Source of the DNA: an uncultured Lachnospiraceae bacterium
Lineage (GTDB): Bacteria; Bacillota; Clostridia; Lachnospirales; Lachnospiraceae
Direction of reading: 5' to 3'
NCBI GenBank assembly: GCA_934432885.1
Contig: CAKRYY010000033.1
Coordinates: forward strand, 1-30,929
DNA length: 30,929 bases
The position numbers and the translations under genes were made by a program. Positions 24,773 through 30,929 of this stretch are shown piece by piece. Positions within the stretch are counted from its first letter, which is position 1; each line of letters starts with the position of its first letter. The notes under the pieces were generated by a model that worked only from the letters and a program-made list of their open reading frames with translations, ran no database searches and was not told where the DNA came from.

Positions 24773-24855
24773 TGCAGGAGATGGGACTTGAACCCACACA
24801 TAGTCACCTACGTCAGATTTTGAGTCTGATGCGTCTGCCATTCCGCCACTCCTGC
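24773..24855 (-). tRNA. tRNA-Leu(CAA)
   Basis: The minus strand folds as a class II tRNA of 83 bases. The acceptor stem is GCAGGAG with CTCCTGC and discriminator A; the anticodon stem is TCAGA / TCTGA with loop CTCAAAA, giving anticodon CAA for UUG codons. The T-arm has GGTTCAAGTCC. A long variable arm (around GTAGGTGACTATGTG) supports leucine. The CCA end is not encoded. Confidence 0.96.
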
Positions 24856-24869
24856 TAACAACGAATTAG

Positions 24870-24898
24870 ATTATATCATAGGTTTTTGTATTTTACAA
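24870..24898 (-). promoter_or_regulatory. Promoter of tRNA-Leu
   Basis: On the minus strand TTGTAA (24893-24898), a 17-base spacer and TATAAT (24870-24875), with an extended TGA before the -10, lie 15 bases before the tRNA. Confidence 0.75.
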
Positions 24899-24949
24899 AT
24901 CTTTTTTGAGAGAATTTAGGAAAATAAAATTTGAGGCTTACTTTCACTT

Positions 24950-25624
24950 TTATATATTCTCTATCTGCCAGTCAATTTCCGGAACTCCATTTTCCCGCAA
25001 AAAGGCATTTGTCTTACTGAACGGACGGCTTCCAAAAAAACCTCTGTAAGCTGACAGGGGACTTGGATGCGGAGCTTCCAATATCAAGTGCTTCGGATTA
25101 TGCAACATGCTTTTTTTTATCTGCGCCGGTCTCCCCCAGAGAATAAATACTATCGGTCTGTCCTGTTCATCCAGAACACGAATTGCCGCATCTGTAAATT
25201 CTTCCCAGCCAATTCCCCGATGGGAATTGGCAGCGTGTGCTCTGACTGTCAATACCGTATTGAGCATCAGCACACCCTGCTTCGCCCATTTTACCAAGTA
25301 ACCATTATTTGGAATATAACAGCCGAGGTCATCGTGCAATTCCTGATAAATATTAACCAGTGACGGCGGAATCTCCACCTCTGGTTTTACTGAAAAGCAC
25401 AAACCATGTGCCTGACCATCATTATGATAAGGGTCCTGCCCCAGAATTACTACCTTTACTTCATGGAGAGGGGTCAAATGAAACGCATTGAAAATATCAT
25501 CCGCTGCCGGGAAAACCTTCCTGCTGCGGTATTCTTCCAGCACCTTTCCATAAAGCTTTTTATAATAGGGTTTATGAAATTCTCCTGCTAAAGGCTCCAG
25601 CCAGTCGTTTGTAATTGGCGGCAT
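24950..25624 (-). CDS. ung: Uracil-DNA glycosylase (family 1)
   Basis: The 224-residue enzyme removes uracil from DNA as the first step of base excision repair. The water-activating motif GQDPYHNDGQAHGLCFSV holds Asp64 and His67; FILWGRPAQ and the DNA-intercalating HPSPLSAYRGFFGSRPF loop follow near residue 185. Length is normal. It lies 22 bases after hisF and is probably the last gene of the 28730-24950 operon. No clear terminator is seen after it; the tRNA-Leu promoter comes next. Confidence 0.97.
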   Translation of the reverse strand: MPPITNDWLEPLAGEFHKPYYKKLYGKVLEEYRSRKVFPAADDIFNAFHLTPLHEVKVVILGQDPYHNDGQAHGLCFSVKPEVEIPPSLVNIYQELHDDLGCYIPNNGYLVKWAKQGVLMLNTVLTVRAHAANSHRGIGWEEFTDAAIRVLDEQDRPIVFILWGRPAQIKKSMLHNPKHLILEAPHPSPLSAYRGFFGSRPFSKTNAFLRENGVPEIDWQIENI

Positions 25625-25646
25625 TTTGTATTTCCTCCAAACAGTA

Positions 25647-26408
25647 TTATCTTCTTACAGATACGCCTCTGCCCGACAGATATTCCTTTACTTCTCTGAT
25701 TTCAAGCTCTTTATAATGAAACAGCGAAGCCGCCAGTGCCGCATCTGCTCCGCCCTCTGTAAGTGCATCATAAAAATGCTCTAAAGCTCCCGCACCCCCA
25801 GAAGCAATTACAGGGATCGATACATTATCAGCAATCTGCCTCGTCAATGCAAGGTCATAGCCAGCCTTTGTTCCATCACAATCCATACTGGTCAAAAGGA
25901 TTTCTCCTGCCCCCAGTCTGTCCATCCGTATCGCCCATTCTACTGCATCAATTCCTGTGTCGATACGTCCGCCATTTTTATAAATATTCCAGCCGCTGCC
26001 GTCTGCACGCCGTTTGGCATCAATAGCAACCACAACGCACTGGCTTCCAAATTTATCTGCCGCCTCACTGACTAATTCAGGGCGGTTAATTGCTGCTGAA
26101 TTAACGGAAATTTTATCTGCGCCTTCCCGCAGAATCGCCTTGAAATCCTCAACAGTGCGGATTCCACCGCCAACTGTAAAAGGAATAAAGACCTTCTCCG
26201 CTACCTTGCGCACCATATCTACTACAGTATTTCTTGCATCCGATGATGCTGTAATATCCAAAAATACAACTTCATCCGCACCAGCCTTATCGTATGCTGC
26301 CGCAATCTCAACCGGGTCGCCAGCATCCTGTAAATTTACAAAATTTACACCCTTTACAACACGGCCATTATTTACATCAAGACAGGGAATGATACGTTTT
26401 GTATACAT
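25647..26408 (-). CDS. hisF: Imidazole glycerol phosphate synthase, cyclase subunit
   Basis: The 253-residue TIM barrel uses ammonia from HisH to convert PRFAR to imidazole glycerol phosphate and AICAR. Catalytic Asp11 ([18 protein letters not shown]) and Asp130 (VVAIDAKR) are present, with the phosphate loops TVGGGIRT and [15 protein letters not shown]. The gene directly abuts hisH with no gap, fitting the HisH-HisF heterodimer. Other his genes, including the usual interposed hisA, are absent from the window. Confidence 0.97.
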   Translation of the reverse strand: MYTKRIIPCLDVNNGRVVKGVNFVNLQDAGDPVEIAAAYDKAGADEVVFLDITASSDARNTVVDMVRKVAEKVFIPFTVGGGIRTVEDFKAILREGADKISVNSAAINRPELVSEAADKFGSQCVVVAIDAKRRADGSGWNIYKNGGRIDTGIDAVEWAIRMDRLGAGEILLTSMDCDGTKAGYDLALTRQIADNVSIPVIASGGAGALEHFYDALTEGGADAALAASLFHYKELEIREVKEYLSGRGVSVRR

Positions 26409-27032
26409 CTACTCTTCCTCTCCGCCCTTTATTGCAATGAAATTTTTTAAAATCTGCATCCCAACATCTGAGCTTTTCTCCGGATGAAACTGGCAGGCAA
26501 ATACATTACCTTTTTCCACCGATGCATGTATCGTCACGCCATACTCTGTCGTTGCCTTTACGATTTCCGGCTCCTCGGCCTGCAAATAATATGAATGTAC
26601 AAAATAGACATACGGCTCTTTCGCTATTCCCTCAAAAAGTCTGCCCGTAGACGGAAACTGCAAGGAATTCCAGCCAATATGCGGAATCTTAAGTCCCGGT
26701 GCTTCCGGAATCCTGACAATTCTGCCCTGCAGAATGCCAAGTCCCTTTACACCCTCTGCTTCTTCACTGGCTTCAAACAGGAGCTGAAGTCCCAGACAAA
26801 TTCCTAAAAATGGCGTTTTCTGAGCAACTACCTGATGAATTACTCCCTCAAGCCCGTAGTTCCTCAGTTTATGCATTGCATCTCCAAAGGCACCTACTCC
26901 GGGAAGAATCACATGATCTGCCGCAAGAATCTCCTTCTCATCTCTGGTAACACAGGTTTCTGCTCCCAAAAACTGCAATGCTTTTTCAACGCTTCTGATA
27001 TTACCTGCGTCATAGTCAATGATTGCTATCAT
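26409..27032 (-). CDS. hisH: Imidazole glycerol phosphate synthase, glutaminase subunit
   Basis: The 207-residue class I amidotransferase supplies ammonia to HisF. The N-terminus [20 protein letters not shown] is typical; the nucleophile Cys79 lies in [13 protein letters not shown] and the His-Glu pair in [12 protein letters not shown]. The oxyanion region [11 protein letters not shown] is intact. The gene begins 3 bases after the unknown membrane protein gene and is followed at once by hisF. Confidence 0.96.
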   Translation of the reverse strand: MIAIIDYDAGNIRSVEKALQFLGAETCVTRDEKEILAADHVILPGVGAFGDAMHKLRNYGLEGVIHQVVAQKTPFLGICLGLQLLFEASEEAEGVKGLGILQGRIVRIPEAPGLKIPHIGWNSLQFPSTGRLFEGIAKEPYVYFVHSYYLQAEEPEIVKATTEYGVTIHASVEKGNVFACQFHPEKSSDVGMQILKNFIAIKGGEEE

Positions 27033-27035
27033 ACA

Positions 27036-28730
27036 TTATCCCTCTGTCTCAGTTACAGCCAGTTCTTCTATCCCCAAAATCTGCTTCAATGCTTTTGTAT
27101 AAGCAACCTTATCTGTAATCTGTGTCAAAGCAAGCGCCTGTTCCTCAGAAACACCGTACTCTGTATCCAGAATACCAAGGATTTCAATGTAACTGTCTCT
27201 TACAGATTCTATAACACCATACTGCTGCGCCTCATCCTGAATCCTCTGATACTTCTCTATCCCGAAAATCAGCGCATCCAGCTGCTGTAATTCCATGCCA
27301 TCCATCTTATGGTATACTTCGTAGGATTCCACCTGTCTTTCCATTTCCATACACAGGGTTGCTCCCTTTAAAATATCTGCCTCTCCGCCTTTAACTTTCT
27401 TGGTTTCCAGCAGTTCATAAGCTTTCTGGTAATCTCCGTCTAAAAATGCCTGTCTTCCTTCCTGCCTCTCCATAACACCGGGTATGTAAAAAACAAACAG
27501 ACAAATCATTCCAAGAATCGTAGCCGCAAAGAATAAAGTCACTGCAATCCTTCTTACTCCAATCGGACGTAATGGCTTTTCCGGTTCCGCTGGCGGTTTT
27601 ACCTTCTTTTCTTTTTTAGGTTTTGCCTTTTTCTCTTTTTTTACCTTCGGTTTCTTTTCCTTTGGTGCTTTTTCTTTCTTTTTCTTTTCCTTTTTATCCT
27701 TCTTTTTCTGCTTTCCCAGATCCTCCAGAATATCTGCATTTTCCTGTGAAAGCCCAAGCTGCTCTTTTTCTGCTATTGCACCTTTGTCGGTCTCTTCCAA
27801 ATCATCCTCTGACTCTGTCAGAAATGTAAAAAGCCGCTTTAACGCTCCCGGCTTCTTTTTTCTTTCTTCCTTTGCCAGTCGCTTTTCTTCTTTCTTTTTT
27901 TCTTTTTCTGCTTTTTTTGCTTCTTTAAGCGCTTCTCTTTCCTGTTTTTTCTTTTCCTTTTCTTCCTGCTTCTGCGCTTTTTTCTGCTCTTTATCTGATA
28001 CTGCATCGCTCTTGGCATCTTCTGTATCTGCACTCTGAAGACCCGCAAGCTCTCTCATCGCCGATTCCTGTCTGGCAAGCTCGTTATCTCCATCTGCCAC
28101 AGGCTCAGGATTCGCCGTCTCAGCATCAGACACCGTACCATTTAGGAGTTCACTGATTCTTGCCAAATCACTGTCATCATCCACGCCCTGCATCAAAGCT
28201 GCAATTCCATCATCCACACTCGCCTGCAGAGCCTCCTCCTTTGACGGCACTTCTGAGGCATTCTCATCCAATACCGGCTCTGCCTGTACTTCCTCTACTG
28301 GCTGTATGGCTTCTGCTGATACCTCTTCTGCCGGCTGCACAGCCTCTACTGGTGCTTTTTCCACTGTCTGCACAGCTTCTCCTGGTATTTCTTCTGCCGA
28401 TAAAGCTGCCGCTGGTTCGCCTATACTAGATTTTTCTGACTGTGACACCGAAGCAGCGTCTGAACTGCTTTCCTCTGATGAAACCTCTGCCGTCCGTGTT
28501 TCCTGCGTCTCTGGTGTGTCCTCACCTATTACAGGATCATCTGCAAAGAGTTTTGCAAGCTCTGGAAATTCCATGTCTTCCCCTGTATCATCCATTTCCA
28601 TATTCAAAGGCGCTGTATTCTTTTCTTCGTCCTGAATTCCCGCCAGTTTATTCAGGGCAGCTTCTCTCGAAGGTGTTCCTGCATTGACAGTATTCAGGAG
28701 ACTATCCAGATAATCTTCTTTTGAACTCAT
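27036..28730 (-). CDS. Unknown single-pass protein with acidic and Lys/Glu-rich cytoplasmic part
   Basis: I do not recognise a named family. The 564-residue protein has an acidic, Pro/Ala/Glu-Val-rich region (40-245, with repeats such as PVEAVQPAEEVSAEAIQPVE), a highly charged KEKK/EEK region (248-385, likely helical), one membrane helix (395-417) and a C-terminal soluble domain (420-564) with TPR-like helices (RQAFLDGDYQKAYELLETKK). Two short segments look related: AALNKLAGIQ (24-33) and SAMRELAGLQ (223-232). The orientation suggests the long N-part is cytoplasmic. ATG 28730 has GGAGGAAATCC directly upstream; the open frame extends 76 codons further through repeats. hisH follows after 3 bases. 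Confidence 0.8.
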   Translation of the reverse strand: MSSKEDYLDSLLNTVNAGTPSREAALNKLAGIQDEEKNTAPLNMEMDDTGEDMEFPELAKLFADDPVIGEDTPETQETRTAEVSSEESSSDAASVSQSEKSSIGEPAAALSAEEIPGEAVQTVEKAPVEAVQPAEEVSAEAIQPVEEVQAEPVLDENASEVPSKEEALQASVDDGIAALMQGVDDDSDLARISELLNGTVSDAETANPEPVADGDNELARQESAMRELAGLQSADTEDAKSDAVSDKEQKKAQKQEEKEKKKQEREALKEAKKAEKEKKKEEKRLAKEERKKKPGALKRLFTFLTESEDDLEETDKGAIAEKEQLGLSQENADILEDLGKQKKKDKKEKKKKEKAPKEKKPKVKKEKKAKPKKEKKVKPPAEPEKPLRPIGVRRIAVTLFFAATILGMICLFVFYIPGVMERQEGRQAFLDGDYQKAYELLETKKVKGGEADILKGATLCMEMERQVESYEVYHKMDGMELQQLDALIFGIEKYQRIQDEAQQYGVIESVRDSYIEILGILDTEYGVSEEQALALTQITDKVAYTKALKQILGIEELAVTETEG

Positions 28731-28762
28731 GGATTTCCTCCGCTCATAAAATTTTATATTTA

Positions 28763-28930
28763 GTCTGCTTCGCAGACGGTTATATTTCTTTCCTTTTGTA
28801 AAGCAGCACTCGCAAACTCGCGCTTTCGCGCTTTTTGTCTGCTTCGTGAACTGTTTGTTCTTCTTCCCTTTTGTAAAGCAGCACTCGCAAACTCGCGCTT
28901 TCGCGCTTTTTGTCTGCTTCGCAGACGGTT
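28763..28930. repeat. 75-bp direct repeat in the leader of the unknown gene
   Basis: A 55-base block is identical at 28792-28846 and 28867-28921, a period of 75 bases. The adjoining GTCTGCTTCG element occurs three times (28763, 28837 and 28912), in two cases as a perfect GTCTGC-TTC-GCAGAC palindrome. Each full copy includes GCGC-GAAA-GCGC when read on the minus strand, a short hairpin with a GNRA-type loop. The repeats lie between a promoter and the start at 28730. Confidence 0.85.
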
Positions 28931-28938
28931 TGCTCGTT

Positions 28939-28999
28939 AATGAGCGCAAGAAAAACAAATATCCGCTGCGCGGCTGCTTGTTTTTCTTTTGCGCTCATT
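28939..28999. repeat. Long inverted repeat at the predicted 5' end of the transcript
   Basis: AATGAGCGCAAGAAAAACAA (28939-28958) is complementary to 28978-28999 with only a 2-base bulge, giving about 20 bp, with a small CCGC / GCGG stem in the loop. The predicted start of minus-strand transcription (about 28995) falls inside the outer end of this hairpin. Confidence 0.8.
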
Positions 29000-29001
29000 A
29001 C

Positions 29002-29029
29002 ATTATAGCACAAGAGGACATTCTATCAA
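29002..29029 (-). promoter_or_regulatory. Promoter of the unknown gene-hisHF-ung operon
   Basis: On the minus strand TTGATA (29024-29029), a 16-base spacer and a perfect TATAAT (29002-29007). It gives a leader of about 265 bases that contains the inverted repeat and the 75-bp repeats. Confidence 0.65.
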
Positions 29030-29038
29030 ATATTTTTC

Positions 29039-29539
29039 TTATAATTTAGTATCCGCAAGCAAGGAAATCGGATTTTCTGCTACTGAAGTGCCTCTCCCGC
29101 TTAATTGTTCAGGCAGTTGATAAAGCATTTCATGGACACGAATCAACTCTGCTTTCTGATTCAGATATACGACTTTTTCAAATGGAAATCGAATCAAATC
29201 CGGATAACGCAGCCCTACTCCAAATTCAAGCACAAGCAGCTTCTTATTCAACGTTCCCTGCAGCCACTTCATATAAAGCTCCCAGCTTTTTGATTCCTCT
29301 TCTTCCTCAAGCAATGGGAATACCATTCTATCCTCTTTCAAGCCTGCTTGCTGCAAAAGGTTGTCTGTGCACGCTGATATAATAAAATAGTTTTTCCCAT
29401 TCAAAAGCGCAGCACATGCAGCATACGCCTTTTTCAACCTCTCTGCATCCTTTTCTGCTGAAAAGCTTTCTCCAATTCCCACCAGCACCAGTTCGACGGC
29501 TTCTATCTTTTCTTTTATCTGTTCCAAACTCATTTTCAT
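29039..29539 (-). CDS. Small Sir2-like protein lacking the catalytic core
   Basis: The 166-residue protein resembles the outer parts of Sir2-family proteins found in Firmicutes: an N-terminal VELVLVGIGESFSAEK (cofactor-loop-like), YFIISACTDNLLQQAGL (like the TQNxD region) and a C-terminal LLVLEFGVGLRYPDLIRFPFEKVVYLN, close to the ELGVGxNTPxxIRxPFE pattern. The catalytic His and the zinc-binding Cys pairs are not visible, and the length is well below the 240 or so of a full deacetylase. Deacetylase activity is therefore doubtful. It follows cheV after a terminator; AAGGAAATT lies upstream of the start. Confidence 0.6.
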   Translation of the reverse strand: MKMSLEQIKEKIEAVELVLVGIGESFSAEKDAERLKKAYAACAALLNGKNYFIISACTDNLLQQAGLKEDRMVFPLLEEEEESKSWELYMKWLQGTLNKKLLVLEFGVGLRYPDLIRFPFEKVVYLNQKAELIRVHEMLYQLPEQLSGRGTSVAENPISLLADTKL

Positions 29540-29569
29540 TTATAATTTCCTTATTTCCCATACAGTAAT

Positions 29570-29603
29570 AAAAGGCTGGGAGTTTTTGTATTCCCAGCCT
29601 TTT
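29570..29603 (-). terminator. Terminator of cheV
   Basis: A perfect 12-bp stem AAAAGGCTGGGA (29570-29581) / TCCCAGCCTTTT (29592-29603) with a 10-base loop lies 13 bases after the cheV stop. The stem ends in TTTT and is followed by ATTAC, so it could be partly leaky toward the Sir2-like gene, which has no clear promoter of its own. Confidence 0.82.
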
Positions 29604-29616
29604 GAAGGGCACACTA

Positions 29617-30510
29617 TTATTTTACCAGTTCATCAATTACCTTTACAAGGTTTCCAATTTCCGGCTTGGAAAGCTGTGCATCTGCACCAAGTGCGACACC
29701 CTTTCTTCTCATTTCCTCGTTTACAAGAGAAGAGAAGATAATAACAGGAATCTTTTTGGTTTCATCTGTCTCTTTAATCAGCTTTGTCAAGCGATGTCCA
29801 TCCATAATCGGCATTTCAATATCAGTGATAACACACTGTACATGCTGATCCAGGCTGCCTTCTTCCATGCACTCTTTAATTACATCCCATGCCTGCTGTC
29901 CATTTTCGGTATGAATCAGATTATGGTAACCAGCTTTTTTCAAAGAATCCACAATCAACTTATTCAAAAGTGCTGAATCCTCTGCTATTAAGATAGGCAC
30001 ATCATTTCTCTTTCTGTCACCCAATTCGTCTATCTCTGTCATCTTAAGACCAGTTTCCGGATTGATGTCAGAAACAATCTTTTCAAAATCAAGAATAATA
30101 ATAAGCTTATTATCGTACTTGATAATTCCTGTAGAAATACCATCCTCTGCAGAAGATACTGTTGAATCCGGCTTTATAATATCCTTCCAAGATACTCTGT
30201 GAATACCAATTACAGAATCTACATGGAATGCAATATCCAGCTTATTAAAGTTTGTAACAATAAATAATCCACCCGGCTTTGACTGACCGCGCTGCAGACA
30301 GTTTTTCAGGTCAATCGCCGTAATCATTTTATCTCTCGGCATAAAAATTCCTTCAATACTGGGATGCGCATTCGGTACCGGAGTAACCTCCTGATAATTT
30401 ATAATTTCACGAATCTTGGCAACATTGATGCCATACAGATTCCCATCCAAAGTAAATTCCAACACTTCTAATTCGTTTGTTCCATTTTCCAACAAAATTT
30501 TTGTATCCAT
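29617..30510 (-). CDS. cheV: Chemotaxis protein CheV (CheW-REC fusion)
   Basis: The 297-residue protein couples receptors to the CheA kinase and helps adaptation. The CheW domain (about 12-150) includes LEFTLDGNLYGINVAKIREI and GIFMPRDKMITAIDL. The receiver domain (172-297) has the acidic pair Glu177-Asp178, phosphoacceptor Asp230 (VITDIEMPIMDG), Ser260 and Lys282 (LSKPE). ATG 30510 is chosen over an in-frame GTG three codons upstream because AAAGGTG overlaps that GTG. Its presence suggests a motile or chemotactic organism, though no other che or flagellar gene is in the window. Confidence 0.95.
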   Translation of the reverse strand: MDTKILLENGTNELEVLEFTLDGNLYGINVAKIREIINYQEVTPVPNAHPSIEGIFMPRDKMITAIDLKNCLQRGQSKPGGLFIVTNFNKLDIAFHVDSVIGIHRVSWKDIIKPDSTVSSAEDGISTGIIKYDNKLIIILDFEKIVSDINPETGLKMTEIDELGDRKRNDVPILIAEDSALLNKLIVDSLKKAGYHNLIHTENGQQAWDVIKECMEEGSLDQHVQCVITDIEMPIMDGHRLTKLIKETDETKKIPVIIFSSLVNEEMRRKGVALGADAQLSKPEIGNLVKVIDELVK

Positions 30511-30564
30511 AGCTTTCACCTTTCCATATATACTGATGTAAAGATTTTTTTCTACTCTGTTTCA

Positions 30565-30593
30565 ATTATAGCTTTTTTTGGCAATTTATGCAA
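30565..30593 (-). promoter_or_regulatory. Promoter of cheV
   Basis: On the minus strand TTGCAT (30588-30593), a 17-base spacer and a perfect TATAAT (30565-30570), 54 bases before the start. Confidence 0.7.
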
Positions 30594-30684
30594 ATCATTT
30601 TCTATATTTCCTTACTATTTTTGTAAAACATTCTACAATACAACATCCTTTTGCAACAACATGCCCTTATATTTCACTTAGAAA

Positions 30685-30712
30685 TAAAAAACACCCTCTG
30701 CTCAAGGCAGTG
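30685..30712 (-). terminator. Likely terminator of the rRNA operon
   Basis: On the minus strand a hairpin built on CACTGC / GCAG...GGTG (30692-30712) is followed by TTTTTTATTT. It lies about 105 bases past the 23S end. No 5S rRNA or tRNA is seen between 30594 and 30817. Confidence 0.6.
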
Positions 30713-30817
30713 GATGCTTCTGTCATATTTATAAATATAAAAAGTCATATCTTCAAAACCGAACATTGAATTCCTCTTACCTTCTTTTTAACATCTTTCC
30801 TATCCTTACCCTAAATT

Positions 30818-30929
30818 GGTTAAGCCCTCGACCGATTAGTAACATTCAGCTCAATACATTACTGCACTTACACCTATGCCCTATCTACCTCGTACTCTCC
30901 AAGGGGTCTTACTTATTGGGATATCTCAT
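30818..30929 (-). rRNA. 23S rRNA, 3' end (partial)
   Basis: The minus strand gives the well-conserved 23S 3' terminus, including GGTGTAAGTGCAGTAATG, TGAGCTGAATGTTACTAATC and GGTCGAGGGCTTAACC. The gene continues beyond the right edge of the window. Confidence 0.96.

Noticed and set aside
27600..28000. Plus-strand Ser/Phe-rich ORFs opposite the Lys-rich region
   Set aside because: These are mirror frames of the lysine-rich coding sequence of the unknown membrane protein.
28763..28930. Possible CRISPR array
   Set aside because: Only two full copies, 75-base period with 20-base non-identical parts that are themselves similar, no cas genes, and palindromes unlike CRISPR repeats.
28731..28958. 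76-codon N-terminal extension of the unknown gene
   Set aside because: It would need a TTG start inside the long hairpin without a ribosome binding site, whereas ATG 28730 has GGAGG at good spacing. Kept only as part of a finding.
30594..30817. 5S rRNA gene or tRNA after the 23S
   Set aside because: No 5S core sequence or cloverleaf could be read on either strand.
1..30929. Prophage, transposon or defence island
   Set aside because: No transposase, integrase, phage structural, restriction or toxin gene was seen, and gene style is uniform across the window.

Overview
The window looks like chromosomal core DNA from a spore-forming, low-to-mid GC member of the Clostridia, most likely Lachnospiraceae. 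The grounds are the gene content and style: Pta-AckA acetate production, a Firmicutes-type PTS with a LicT-like antiterminator, GerA-family and PdaA sporulation genes, a 700-residue FtsA-like protein, a DUF711/ACT pair, CheV, and AGGAGG-type ribosome binding sites. Assignment below the family level is not possible by eye. Nearly all genes lie on the minus strand. The exceptions are tmcAL, the GerA-family gene and a 15-codon gene end at the left edge.

Layout, left to right. 1-3251: the tail of an unidentified plus-strand gene, then yceD-rpmF under a perfect sigma-A promoter, then pta-ackA. 3301-4701: tmcAL on the plus strand, preceded by a strongly folded leader with a three-way junction. 4676-8455: a peptide-use operon reading OPT transporter, PqqD-like protein, PepD. 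8396-8801: a gene-poor gap with a broken small ORF and a terminator. 8802-17038: a seven-gene operon reading zinc-finger membrane protein, polA, coaE, FtsA-like, WalJ-like metallohydrolase, ACT protein, DUF711 protein. 17114-20896: a PTS operon reading LicT-like antiterminator, IIA(Glc type), EI, HPr, IIB, with a RAT/terminator switch at its head. 20948-23350: two forespore-type genes (GerA/SpoVAF family and PdaA), each with a sigma-G-like promoter. 23357-24640: a LytTR regulator with a LiaF-like membrane protein. 24727-24898: tRNA-Leu(CAA) with its own promoter and terminator. 24950-29029: an operon reading unknown membrane protein, hisH, hisF, ung, with a long leader built from 75-bp repeats and hairpins. 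29039-30593: cheV and a Sir2-like fragment. 30818-30929: the 3' end of a 23S rRNA gene.

The most unusual features are regulatory. (1) The tmcAL leader is a perfect three-way junction that starts at the predicted transcription start; its 3' strand is tandemly duplicated, so two alternative closing stems are possible. (2) The PTS operon has altered wiring: the antiterminator keeps both PRD1 histidines (100, 159) but has Glu206 and Cys269 at the PRD2 sites, HPr has Arg in place of the regulatory Ser46, and no IIC permease is encoded. (3) The leader of the unknown gene at 27036-28730 contains frame-preserving 75-bp repeats with GNRA-type hairpins and a 5'-terminal long hairpin. (4) A PqqD-like (RRE-fold) protein sits between an oligopeptide transporter and a peptidase with no RiPP maturase nearby. 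No mobile element, prophage, CRISPR array or defence island was found.
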